Shown: positions 36,893-44,987 of the stretch, piece by piece
How the letters are laid out: each line of letters starts with the position of its first letter
How positions within the stretch are numbered: the stretch's first letter is position 1
Assembly (NCBI GenBank): GCA_938009235.1
Contig: CALLIK010000004.1
Location: 186,001 to 250,000 of the forward strand
Reading direction: 5' to 3'
Length of the DNA: 64,000 nt
Source of the DNA: an uncultured Caulobacterales bacterium
GTDB taxonomy: Bacteria > Pseudomonadota > Alphaproteobacteria > Caulobacterales > Maricaulaceae
Notes under the pieces: model-generated
The model's input: only the letters and a program-made list of their open reading frames with translations
Told to the model about the DNA's origin: nothing
The model's database searches: none
Program-made: the position numbers and the translations under genes

Positions 36893-39800
36893 CTATTCCC
36901 CCTTCTTTTTCTTGCCGAATAGGCTTTTCAAGCCATTAATTGCCTCTTCCTCTAGGTCGATTGGAGCAGGGGCTTCTGTTTCGGGCGCAGCTTCAGCTTT
37001 TGGTTCTAATTCCGTGGTAGATTCTGATTCTGCGGGCTGTGTACCTTGTTGGTTTGTCGATTGTTGCGAACCACCTAGAACGCCACCCAGAATGCTTGTG
37101 ATTGAGCTGGATTCCGAGTTGCCGCCAACGACGCCGCCAATAACATTTCCTAAAGCGCTTCCGCCTAACTGATCTGTGATTACCCTGGCCGCTTTCGCGC
37201 GGGCGCGTTCCGCAATTATGTCGCCGAGAACACTTGTGTCTAGGCCGATCTTAACATCACCGAAATCACCTTTGGCTTGGATTGGGATTCCAAATGAAGC
37301 GATATCGCTCGCGCTTTTTCCTGTTAAACGTGGGCGTATACTAAAGTCGACATATTGGTTGCCAAGGTCAATTTTACCGCTTCCTTCCGCCAAAACGCCT
37401 GCGCCGCTTAAGGAAAATTCATTTACACTCGCGACACCATTCGTAATCGTAAATAGACCTAATATGTCTTTAAATGTGGTGACGTGTGATGCACCGATAC
37501 CGCTAGGGACAGCTCGACTGCTGATGGCTTGGTCAAGCCCTGAGAGTAACGATTCTAAATCAACACCCAAGATTTGGCCATCTAACAGTCTGAAATCTCC
37601 ACTGCCTGAAAGCGATTTCATGATGTCCGCTTGTGATTGTCCACTACCTTCAATTTTAAAGGCACTGCCGACTTCGCCTGTTGCATTTGTAAAGCCCGCC
37701 GCGGCATCAAAAAGATCAGCTGAATTTACTTTTTTGAGTCCCATGTCGAGCGACACAGATGGTACAGACCCTGACCCATCCAAGACCGCGTTCATTCTGC
37801 CATTACCGCCGTATAATGTCATATTGGGTAGGTCTGCGACCATTACGCCATCGCTAAGTGTGGCGCTGATCGTGGTTTGCCCTAGTGCCATACGGTTCGT
37901 CACGACATCTGGGGTGTTGAATGTGAAATTGCCATTGAACGTGCGCAAAGGCGCCGTATCTATAGGGGCTTCACTCCAAGGCTGAATTTCGCCTGTTGGT
38001 CTTTGTGCTGAATAAGCTGCCATATAGGGCCGAATATCCAAACCATTCATATTCATGGTCGCGTTCATTTCAGGCGTGCCGTTTTTAAGGTCGATCGTAA
38101 AGTCACCCGTGCCTTTTAAAGCGTCGAGTTCGATTGTAGCTGATTTGAAGGTGATTTCTGCGGGGTTACCTTTGACTTTGCCTGAAACTGTAAAGCGCTC
38201 ATAAATGGGACCCGTATTTGTGCTCGGAGGTAGGCTGTTAGTCCCCGTTGTGGCTGCAAGGTTACGCAGGGAAGGGATGTCCGCAGACAGATTGCCGTCT
38301 AGATCAAAGCCGTCATTCATCGAGGCGGCACCCGTGAATTTACCATTGATCTGGCCGTCTGTTAAAGAGGCGTCCAGAGATGATAATCTGAGAGTTTCGC
38401 CTTGGCCCGAGATATTGCCTTCAACATTTATGGTGCCCACCGTATTAGCAAATGGCACTACGATATTAGAACGGTTAGAAATTTCGTTTAAAGAGCTTAG
38501 CGATGCTGTAAAGTTGCCATCATAGCCAACAATGTCGCCAAGTTTGGCGCTGCCGTTATATTCACCATTGATGATATCCCCTTGTGTTTTTGCAGTGATA
38601 TTCGTGATCGAAATATTTTTTCCAGCCAGATTGACGCGGCCCGATGCGTTGAGGTTTCCAACTAGATTGGCCGCATCTATTTTCAAATCAGCTATTTTAT
38701 TGGCCTCTGCAACAGAGGGAATGTCGACAGAAAATTGTCCGTCAAGGGCAGGTTCGCCGTCGATAAGCTTTACATCGCCGGTATATGAGCCCGTTACTGC
38801 CCCGCCATTTGTCTTTATATCCAATGCGCTTAAGGAGATGAGGTCGTCACTATAATTCAGGTTACCTTTCGCGCTTAGGCTTTCAACGAGTGTCGCTTGT
38901 GGAATGTCCATTTCAAGGGATTTGAGTAGGCTAGGAACAGATGCAGTTTCAGCTGAGAATAACCCAGTCGCTGTGATGTTTTCACTAATGATGGCCGACC
39001 CAGTATATTCCGCCTTTAAACCGTCGCCTTGAATGGATGCATCAATGTTATTCGCGGCAAAGCCTTTATCCTGGGCTTTCAGATCAGCCACAAATTTTGC
39101 AGTCTGTATGAGTTCTAAAGCTTTGATATCTTGGTCTAGGGCTTTCGCGAGGGTTTGTACGTCTCTTGCATCCAATGTGACACGGCCGTCAAAAACGGGA
39201 GGTTGAGCCAGTGTGGCTTGGCCTTTAAACCCTGCGTCAAAACCTGACCCTGCCAATGCGATGTCGGCATTGTTTACGCTTAGGGTTTTTCCATCAAAGT
39301 TATAATTCCCAGAAATTTTGACCGCATTGGCGAGGTCCGAATAGGGGACTTCGACAGGAGAGAAGCTAAGCAGTTTAGCGACATCTGAGATGTCAGCATC
39401 TAGATCCAGATTAAATTGAATGTCTTCGCCTGCTAAAATTTTACCTTTGCTCGAAATATCTGCAAACTCAGTTTTAAGCGAAAGAGAAACGGGGGCTTCT
39501 TCACCGTCAAGAAAAGCACGAATACTATTAAGTTTTAAATTAAGTTTTGCAGGTATCTCTTTGTAAACAAAGCCTCCATTGACATCTAAAGGCGCAGATA
39601 GACTTGCCAAGGAGAGGTCGAGGTTTACGGCGTTCAAGGTATGGCTTTCGCCTTTTACTGCATCTGAATATTTTATTGTTCCATTCTCAATAGAGAAATT
39701 ACCTATTGATGGGTCTAGTTCAACGTATCTGCCATCGCGTTTAAACGGGCCTTCATCTGTTTTTACGGGTTTGCTCTCCGGATCGCCAAAAGCCCAATTC

Positions 39801-40168
39801 ATATCGCCTGTCGAATTTTTCTCTAAACTGATGATCGGGTTTTTTAATGTGAAGGCAGCAATCTCTACTTGTTTGGAAAGCAAAGGCAGAAGTTTCACGC
39901 GCGCGCTCATCCCGTCCATCGAGGCAAATTGTGCGTCCTTAAATCCTTCGGGGTTGTCAATTTCAACGCGGCCTGCATTCGCCTTGATCAAGGGGAAGAC
40001 GCTAAGTTTGATCTCTCCGATTACACGAACATCGCGCTCTAATTCCTTGGAAAGTTGGGTCTCAATTTTCTCTTTATAGACTTCGGAGGGTACAAGAGAG
40101 GGAAGTGCGACTGTGCCAATGATGAGTACAACAGCGAGACCGCTGACACCGACTAGAAGCTTTTTCAT
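36893..40168 (-). CDS. AsmA-family protein, very large
   Basis: 1091 residues anchored by one N-terminal membrane segment (about residues 4-24) with the rest in the periplasm. AsmA-like proteins are bridge-like beta-groove proteins implicated in lipid transport between membranes. The N-terminal signature (LPSLVPSEVYKEKIETQLSKE, DNPEGF) and the C-terminal AsmA domain (SGSGDFRLLDGQILGVDLESLL; SGAGVLAEGSGKIDLGN) are clear; between them lies a long series of similar beta-strand repeats with VxGN/LSAKGN motifs. The tail is Ser/Thr/Glu/Pro-rich, ending in KKKKGE. Its start is divergent from the M48 lipoprotein gene. Confidence 0.9.
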   Translation of the reverse strand: MKKLLVGVSGLAVVLIIGTVALPSLVPSEVYKEKIETQLSKELERDVRVIGEIKLSVFPLIKANAGRVEIDNPEGFKDAQFASMDGMSARVKLLPLLSKQVEIAAFTLKNPIISLEKNSTGDMNWAFGDPESKPVKTDEGPFKRDGRYVELDPSIGNFSIENGTIKYSDAVKGESHTLNAVNLDLSLASLSAPLDVNGGFVYKEIPAKLNLKLNSIRAFLDGEEAPVSLSLKTEFADISSKGKILAGEDIQFNLDLDADISDVAKLLSFSPVEVPYSDLANAVKISGNYNFDGKTLSVNNADIALAGSGFDAGFKGQATLAQPPVFDGRVTLDARDVQTLAKALDQDIKALELIQTAKFVADLKAQDKGFAANNIDASIQGDGLKAEYTGSAIISENITATGLFSAETASVPSLLKSLEMDIPQATLVESLSAKGNLNYSDDLISLSALDIKTNGGAVTGSYTGDVKLIDGEPALDGQFSVDIPSVAEANKIADLKIDAANLVGNLNASGRVNLAGKNISITNITAKTQGDIINGEYNGSAKLGDIVGYDGNFTASLSSLNEISNRSNIVVPFANTVGTINVEGNISGQGETLRLSSLDASLTDGQINGKFTGAASMNDGFDLDGNLSADIPSLRNLAATTGTNSLPPSTNTGPIYERFTVSGKVKGNPAEITFKSATIELDALKGTGDFTIDLKNGTPEMNATMNMNGLDIRPYMAAYSAQRPTGEIQPWSEAPIDTAPLRTFNGNFTFNTPDVVTNRMALGQTTISATLSDGVMVADLPNMTLYGGNGRMNAVLDGSGSVPSVSLDMGLKKVNSADLFDAAAGFTNATGEVGSAFKIEGSGQSQADIMKSLSGSGDFRLLDGQILGVDLESLLSGLDQAISSRAVPSGIGASHVTTFKDILGLFTITNGVASVNEFSLSGAGVLAEGSGKIDLGNQYVDFSIRPRLTGKSASDIASFGIPIQAKGDFGDVKIGLDTSVLGDIIAERARAKAARVITDQLGGSALGNVIGGVVGGNSESSSITSILGGVLGGSQQSTNQQGTQPAESESTTELEPKAEAAPETEAPAPIDLEEEAINGLKSLFGKKKKGE

Positions 40169-40477
40169 TGGGATCTCCGTGTGCGCCCAAATTATTTGTA
40201 ATCGGGCTCAATAATTAGGCCGTTAGGCCTCAAAGGTATTCGTGTAATTTTGACTGTGTTTGATAATCAAACGGATATGAACCCCACCAAAACATTGGAG
40301 TACCGCGTGTGATTTTCTTTAACACAGCATGAACGCTAGTCTTAATTGTTAGAGTTGACCAATTTTAAATTTGATCATTTGCCCAAAATAGGTGTTAATG
40401 ACATAGTTAATACCGCCATTGAGTTCATTTTTTTGTTAAATGTGGGCGAGGCTGCGGTTACTTGAGCGGAGACTATT
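40169..40477. other. Divergent intergenic region, asmA-like gene and M48 gene
   Basis: 309 bases that must hold both promoters. An imperfect inverted repeat TGACCAA/TTGATCA (40356-40377) around a TTTAAA core could be an operator. A TTAA-N8-TTAA pair (40395-40410) resembles a CtrA box but has one base too many between the halves. No coding frame or RNA was recognised. Confidence 0.4.
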
Positions 40478-41386
40478 ATGTGTAATCATCACCATCATGC
40501 CCACTGTGAAACCGAGGCCCCGCATGAAAAGTTCATGCCGCGTCGAAAGCTGCTACAAACGCTAACTGCGGGCGGCGCCGCTGCGGCTGTCGCGGGCTGC
40601 ACAACTAACCCTTATACAGGGAGTAAGCAGTTTACAGCTTTTGCGCCTAAGGATCTCTCAGGGGCGGCAGAGTCCTCTTGGGCTGAAATGAAGGAAAAAA
40701 TTCCGACGTCAAGCGATCCGCGCTACACATCACGCCTTAGTAATATTGGTAACCGCATTTCGCGTGTGTCGCCTTACGCTAATGAGGCTTGGGATTATCA
40801 AGTCTTCGACGAAGATACGAAAAATGCTTTCGTGTTGCCTGGTAACCGAGTTGGATTTTATACAGGTATGATGGATTTTGCTGAATCGGATGACGCCATC
40901 GCAGGAATCATGGGTCATGAAGTCGGACATGTTGCAGGTGATCATGCACGTGCACGTATGTCTACTCAGATGGCAAGTCAGTTGGCTGTTGTCGGTGGTA
41001 CTGTTCTTGGTGGTGTTGCTATGTCCAAAGGGTGCAATGACAAACCCGTAAATGAACAGGCTGCATGTAGCGCAAAGGCGAGCCAAAATACGTCGCGGCT
41101 CCAGCAGGCACTAGGGCTTGGCGTGTTATTGGGTGTCACGCTTCCATATTCTCGCCGCCACGAAGCAGAATCAGACCTGCTTGGTGCCAACTATGCGCAA
41201 CGTGCGGGTTATGACCCTTATCAATCCGTCAAGTTGTGGGAAAAAATGGCGGCGAACTCTACATCGAGTCAGCCGACATTTATGTCTACGCATCCTGATC
41301 CTGCTTGGCGGGCTAGTAATTTGGACGCTTATATCAGGCGTCAAGAAAAACTGGGGTCCCAAGGATTCCAGAATATTCGCACCTAA
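40478..41386 (+). CDS. M48-family metalloprotease, predicted Tat lipoprotein
   Basis: 302 residues. Zinc site H147-E148-V-G-H151 and the downstream Glu in RHEAESDLLGA identify an M48 peptidase; the TFMSTHPDPAWRASNL motif is typical of the periplasmic LoiP/YcaL-like group. The signal region reads PRRKLLQTLTAGGAAAAVAGC, with paired arginines and lipobox VAGC (Cys41), suggesting Tat export and lipidation. Before it stand 20 unusual residues opening MCNHHHHAHC. The ATG used has GGAG upstream; a start at Met20 would remove the His cluster. Single TPR-less domain, unlike the second M48 protein in the window. Confidence 0.9.
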   Translation: MCNHHHHAHCETEAPHEKFMPRRKLLQTLTAGGAAAAVAGCTTNPYTGSKQFTAFAPKDLSGAAESSWAEMKEKIPTSSDPRYTSRLSNIGNRISRVSPYANEAWDYQVFDEDTKNAFVLPGNRVGFYTGMMDFAESDDAIAGIMGHEVGHVAGDHARARMSTQMASQLAVVGGTVLGGVAMSKGCNDKPVNEQAACSAKASQNTSRLQQALGLGVLLGVTLPYSRRHEAESDLLGANYAQRAGYDPYQSVKLWEKMAANSTSSQPTFMSTHPDPAWRASNLDAYIRRQEKLGSQGFQNIRT

Positions 41387-41454
41387 TGTAATTTCGACGG
41401 GAAAAGGACTTGCACCTTTTTCCCGTCTGCCCTAATCGGGCGCTCCCAACGGAT

Positions 41455-41531
41455 GCCGCCTTAGCTCAGTTGGTTAGAGCGCTGGCTTGTGGAGCCAGAG
41501 GTCCTTGGTTCGAGACCAAGAGGCGGTACCA
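41455..41531 (+). tRNA. tRNA-His (anticodon GUG), alphaproteobacterial type without G-1
   Basis: 77 bases including CCA. Acceptor stem GCCGCCT/AGGCGGT, D arm GCTC/GAGC, anticodon arm CTGGC-TTGTGGA-GCCAG with GUG at 34-36, T arm CTTGG-TTCGAGA-CCAAG. The base before G1 is T, not G, the discriminator is A73, and G1 faces U72. This is the aberrant form described for a group of alphaproteobacteria that lost the otherwise universal G-1:C73 pair. Confidence 0.96.
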
Positions 41532-41578
41532 TTTTTTCTTCATAATTTTACAGTTTACTGCATTTCGCGAACGTATGG

Positions 41579-41593
41579 TTAACTCACAGTTAA
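41579..41593. promoter_or_regulatory. CtrA-type binding site upstream of the DUF2336 gene
   Basis: TTAA-CTCACAG-TTAA matches the full CtrA site TTAA-N7-TTAA; read on the other strand, the second half extends to TTAACCAT, the complete consensus half-site. It lies 47 bases upstream of the gene start, where it could overlap a promoter. A further GTTAAG occurs at 41609. Confidence 0.65.
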
Positions 41594-41640
41594 GGCTGAT
41601 CCTGCACAGTTAAGTGGGTGGGTCTAAGTGTGGAAATATT

Positions 41641-42777
41641 ATGTCGACTATTTCAGGATTTGTAGAGCGCCTCGGTAAGGGGACAATTCGTCAGGCGTTG
41701 CAGGGCGTAACGGCAGAAAAACGTGCGAATGCCGTGCAGAAAATCGGCCGCGACATTCGATCAACTAATATGACATCCGCAGAGCGTGCTTTTGCGGTCA
41801 CTCTACTGGACCGTATTTGTTTAGATGTTTCGGACCTTGTCAGACGCGCATTGGCTGTGACCTTACAAAATTCTATAAACCTGCCTCACAGCATTGCGCG
41901 AACGTTGATAAATGACATTGATTCGATTGCTGTGCCTATTCTGTCGTCTTCACCTGTTTTAACGGATGACGACCTCATAGATGTTTTGAATTCTAAGGCG
42001 GCTGAGAAAATACGGGCGATTGCTCAGCGCAAAACCCTCAATCTACATATCTCTCATGCGATTGTCAGTTTTGGCGACGGCGCAGCGACGGCGCGATTGG
42101 CCGCCAATGACGGCGCACTTATTTCGCATGAAACAGCTGAGGTGATTGCCGCCCTTCATGTGGATGACGATCTCATACGCGAAGCCGCTTTATCACGCCA
42201 TGATATGCCGCCTGCTGTTATCGCAAAATTGATTGCCTATAGTACTGATAAAATTGAGTCGGTCTTGAAAACTTACCCGGGCGTAAGTGATAGCCGAGCG
42301 ACTGCCATCAGTCGGAATACGCGCGAACGTGCGCAAAGCTTTGTCATCGGAGATGGGTGGCCAGCCGAGCGTTTGCGTGAATATGCGCGCGCGCTTGATA
42401 AATCTGGAAAATTGACGCCCCGCCTTATCCTACGGTCTGCGGGTCGTGGAGATATGCGATTCGTAACGGCGTCATTGTCGATCCTTGCAGGCCAATCTAT
42501 AGAGAAAACACGCCTTATGGTTCTGTCTTCAGCAGGGCTTGGGGTTAAAGCTGTCGCCTTACGGGCGCGATTTAGTGGATCGCAAGTCGAACTTTTGACG
42601 GCTTGTATTAAAACTTACCTGACTGTTGAGCAAGAAAACAGAGCCCCGACGCCTGCACATTTTCAAATGATGGTGGCCGAGAGGCTATTAACTCTAGAGC
42701 TAGATCTACCCGAAGAGGTAACGACGGACTTACTGGACATACTGGACGCCCATGCGGGGCTTCGTAGCGTCTCTTAG
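41641..42777 (+). CDS. DUF2336 protein
   Basis: 378-residue soluble, helical, HEAT-like protein of a family largely confined to alphaproteobacteria. The DUF2336 core is seen in VRRALAVTLQNS, IAVPILSSSPVLTDDDLIDVL and KTLNLHISHAIVSFGD, followed by a second repeat-like half (IREAALSRHDMPPAVIAKLI). Biochemical role unknown. The ATG chosen begins MSTISGFVERL; the frame is open nine codons further. The upstream CtrA-type box suggests cell-cycle or motility-linked expression. The stop overlaps the end of the converging nadK gene by four bases. Confidence 0.88.
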   Translation: MSTISGFVERLGKGTIRQALQGVTAEKRANAVQKIGRDIRSTNMTSAERAFAVTLLDRICLDVSDLVRRALAVTLQNSINLPHSIARTLINDIDSIAVPILSSSPVLTDDDLIDVLNSKAAEKIRAIAQRKTLNLHISHAIVSFGDGAATARLAANDGALISHETAEVIAALHVDDDLIREAALSRHDMPPAVIAKLIAYSTDKIESVLKTYPGVSDSRATAISRNTRERAQSFVIGDGWPAERLREYARALDKSGKLTPRLILRSAGRGDMRFVTASLSILAGQSIEKTRLMVLSSAGLGVKAVALRARFSGSQVELLTACIKTYLTVEQENRAPTPAHFQMMVAERLLTLELDLPEEVTTDLLDILDAHAGLRSVS

Positions 42778-43556
42778 GTCGCGAATTGCTCTTGCAGTAT
42801 TTTTTCCGCTAAACCGTGACCTTCATCGAAGAGCAGATTTAGTGTTGTCGCCATATCCTGCTCAATTTCAATTGAGAACAGGTCCTGAATTTCTGAATTA
42901 TCGGCGGACGCAGAGACAGGCCGTTTTTCTGGGTTGATAACCTCAAAGCGAACCTTCGCCTGACCTGAAAGCAATGCTCCCCGCCACCGGCGCGGGCGAA
43001 AGGCGCTGATCGGTGTTAAAGCCAAAATATCTGCCCCTAGCGGAATAACGGGGCCATGCGCTGATAGATTATACGCCGTCGAACCAACAGGTGTGGATAG
43101 CATTACACCGTCCGCCACCAAACGTTCCAGCCGTTCTTTGCCGTCTACACTCACGCGAATATGGGCGGCTTGCTGTGATTGACGGAATACTGACACCTCA
43201 TTGAACGCTAAGTCTGTAAATGTACCACTTGCGGCTTCGGCTTTCATTTTGAGGGGGTGAACAGGTGTTTCCGTTGCGTTGATTAGCCGGTCTTTAAGAT
43301 CTTCAGCCATGAATTGGTTCATAAGGAAGCCGACTGTGCCTTTGTTCATGCCGTAAACTGGAAGCCCGCGTCTTACGAGGGGGAGGTAACGTCGTAACGT
43401 CTCCAGCATAAAGCCATCACCGCCCAATGGTATGATTGCATCAGCATCAGCAGCATCCACATTCCCGTACATGGACGTGAGTTCGGCCAAGGCCTCTTTC
43501 GCCGATGGGCGCGCCGATGATACAAAGGCCAATTTTTCAAAAGTTTTCTGGGTCAT
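42774..43556 (-). CDS. nadK: NAD kinase
   Basis: Phosphorylates NAD to NADP with ATP or polyphosphate. The 260-residue protein has the GGDG motif in IIPLGGDGFMLETL, the NxGxxG-like loop GMNKGTVGFLMN, and the substrate region LVADGVMLSTPVGSTAYNLSAHGP. Typical of the short alphaproteobacterial NadK. It converges with the DUF2336 gene (stops overlap) and is divergent from the outer-membrane-like gene with only about 50 bases between starts. Confidence 0.96.
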   Translation of the reverse strand: MTQKTFEKLAFVSSARPSAKEALAELTSMYGNVDAADADAIIPLGGDGFMLETLRRYLPLVRRGLPVYGMNKGTVGFLMNQFMAEDLKDRLINATETPVHPLKMKAEAASGTFTDLAFNEVSVFRQSQQAAHIRVSVDGKERLERLVADGVMLSTPVGSTAYNLSAHGPVIPLGADILALTPISAFRPRRWRGALLSGQAKVRFEVINPEKRPVSASADNSEIQDLFSIEIEQDMATTLNLLFDEGHGLAEKILQEQFAT

Positions 43557-43609
43557 TGTTCATCGCTTTATATTTGACTGCGGGGCAGGGCAAAGACTAT
43601 TCACTCAAC

Positions 43610-44416
43610 GTGTCAGGGAATTTCTATAAAGTTATCGTGTCTGTCTGTGGCCTCTTTGGGATAGGAGAGGCTGCATTTGCAGGCGCTTGGAACCAGAGAG
43701 CTGGTGAAGGACAGGTGATTTCTACAAGTTCTTGGACGCATGCAGGCCGAATTTTTAATGATGAGTTTGAGGCTGTGGACCTGCAAGGTTTTACCAAAAC
43801 TGAGACGCGGCTCTATTTGGAGCAAGGCGTAACGGATTGGCTGACGCTTGTTGGGAACGGGGGTTTGCAGACTTTAAACTTTAGGGACGCTGACTCTAGC
43901 TTTGATTTTGATGGCTTGGATGATGTAGAGCTGGGTGTGCAAGTTAAAACTCACGCGCGGGAAGGCCTCGCCACGTCTGTGAGGCTAAGTTATATTGTAG
44001 ATAGCCAATTGGAAAACCGAGCTGTTGACGTTATCGGCGGCGGGGACCTCATCGAACTACGGGGGTTGATTGGACAAAGCCGAGAGACATTACTCGGGGA
44101 TGTTTTCTATGATGCGCAAGTGGCGCTACGAAGCGAGTCTTTAGATGAATTGGATGGTGCGCAAGCCGCTCTGACTATGGGATACAGGCCCACATCGCGT
44201 TGGCTGACGATGATGCAAAGTTATGCGAATTATTCAAAAGCCGAGGAGGTTGAGGGTAATCCTGCGCCCGAGCAGTTTCAGTTTAATGTCAATCTATCCC
44301 TTGCGCGGGAATATAAGCCTGGGCGATATATTCAGGTCGGGGCTGGTCAAACGTTTGCGGGAAAAAATATCGTCCAAGAACGTAGTGTTTTCATGGCGCT
44401 ATGGGTTGAGTATTAA
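43610..44416 (+). CDS. Probable outer-membrane beta-barrel protein of unknown function
   Basis: About 268 residues after a GTG start that places a signal-like stretch (YKVIVSVCGLFGIGEAAFAGA) at the N terminus; the start is uncertain because no clear ribosome site precedes it and the frame is open back into nadK. The mature part alternates polar and aromatic residues in strand-like runs (TETRLYLEQGVTDWLTLVG, VELGVQVKTHA, ATSVRLSYIVD) and ends in MALWVEY, with a terminal aromatic as in outer-membrane barrels. I recognise no family. Its stop overlaps the converging cytochrome c gene by four bases. Confidence 0.7.
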   Translation: MSGNFYKVIVSVCGLFGIGEAAFAGAWNQRAGEGQVISTSSWTHAGRIFNDEFEAVDLQGFTKTETRLYLEQGVTDWLTLVGNGGLQTLNFRDADSSFDFDGLDDVELGVQVKTHAREGLATSVRLSYIVDSQLENRAVDVIGGGDLIELRGLIGQSRETLLGDVFYDAQVALRSESLDELDGAQAALTMGYRPTSRWLTMMQSYANYSKAEEVEGNPAPEQFQFNVNLSLAREYKPGRYIQVGAGQTFAGKNIVQERSVFMALWVEY

Positions 44417-44841
44417 GGCGTAGTCTTGCTCTTTATGTAAGCTTGTACGGCGTCGCGGTCTTGTTGCTTTTTTAGACCAATGAAGGTCATTTTTGTACCG
44501 GGCATATATTTCGCAGGTTTGGTCAAATAGGCATCCATGGTGGTTTCATCCCAGACTAGGCCTGAAGCTTTCATCGCCTTGGAATACGCAAATTGTTCTT
44601 TTGCAGCGGCTTGAGCGCCGTAAATATTCCAGAGGTTCGGTCCAAGCTTGTTTCGGCCGCCATCATTTAGAGTGTGGCAGGCTTGGCATCGTGTGAATAT
44701 TTTTGCACCCCGTTCAACCGGGTCCATTTGAGCGGCAGGCTTAGTTTCAGCGGGTTTCAACTCTACCGTCTTTGTTGCTGTTTTATCACCGCAAGCTGAT
44801 AGAGTAAGCGCGGTTGCGAATGTAGCTATATATTTTTTCAT
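44413..44841 (-). CDS. Class I cytochrome c, lipoprotein
   Basis: 142 residues with a lipoprotein signal (lipobox LSAC, Cys17), a short Lys/Pro/Ala linker and one haem domain: CQACH covalent haem site, KLGPNLWNIYG after it, and the distal ligand Met in PGTKMTF. This is the cytochrome c2/c550-like fold, probably an envelope-tethered electron shuttle to a terminal oxidase or from a dehydrogenase. No oxidase genes are nearby. The 146-base gap to the divergent acyl-CoA dehydrogenase gene holds both promoters. Confidence 0.93.
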   Translation of the reverse strand: MKKYIATFATALTLSACGDKTATKTVELKPAETKPAAQMDPVERGAKIFTRCQACHTLNDGGRNKLGPNLWNIYGAQAAAKEQFAYSKAMKASGLVWDETTMDAYLTKPAKYMPGTKMTFIGLKKQQDRDAVQAYIKSKTTP

Positions 44842-44987
44842 AGTCCGTTTCTGCGTTAAACTTTACAGTTTCGCAAGGGCTGCACGTCAAATCTGTGCTG
44901 TAGTCATTCAATAGGCGTGGCAACTTGGCTCTTAAAAATTAGCTTAGGGCGTGCCATACCAATACCGAACTTAACAATGAGACGAAT

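Noticed and set aside
37176-37985. Forward-strand open frame of 269 codons and further frames at 38205-40079
   Set aside because: Antisense shadows of the large AsmA-family gene; Ser/Pro-rich and without ribosome sites.
40395-40410. TTAA-N8-TTAA as a CtrA site upstream of the M48 gene
   Set aside because: Spacing is eight bases instead of seven and flanks do not match TTAACCAT.
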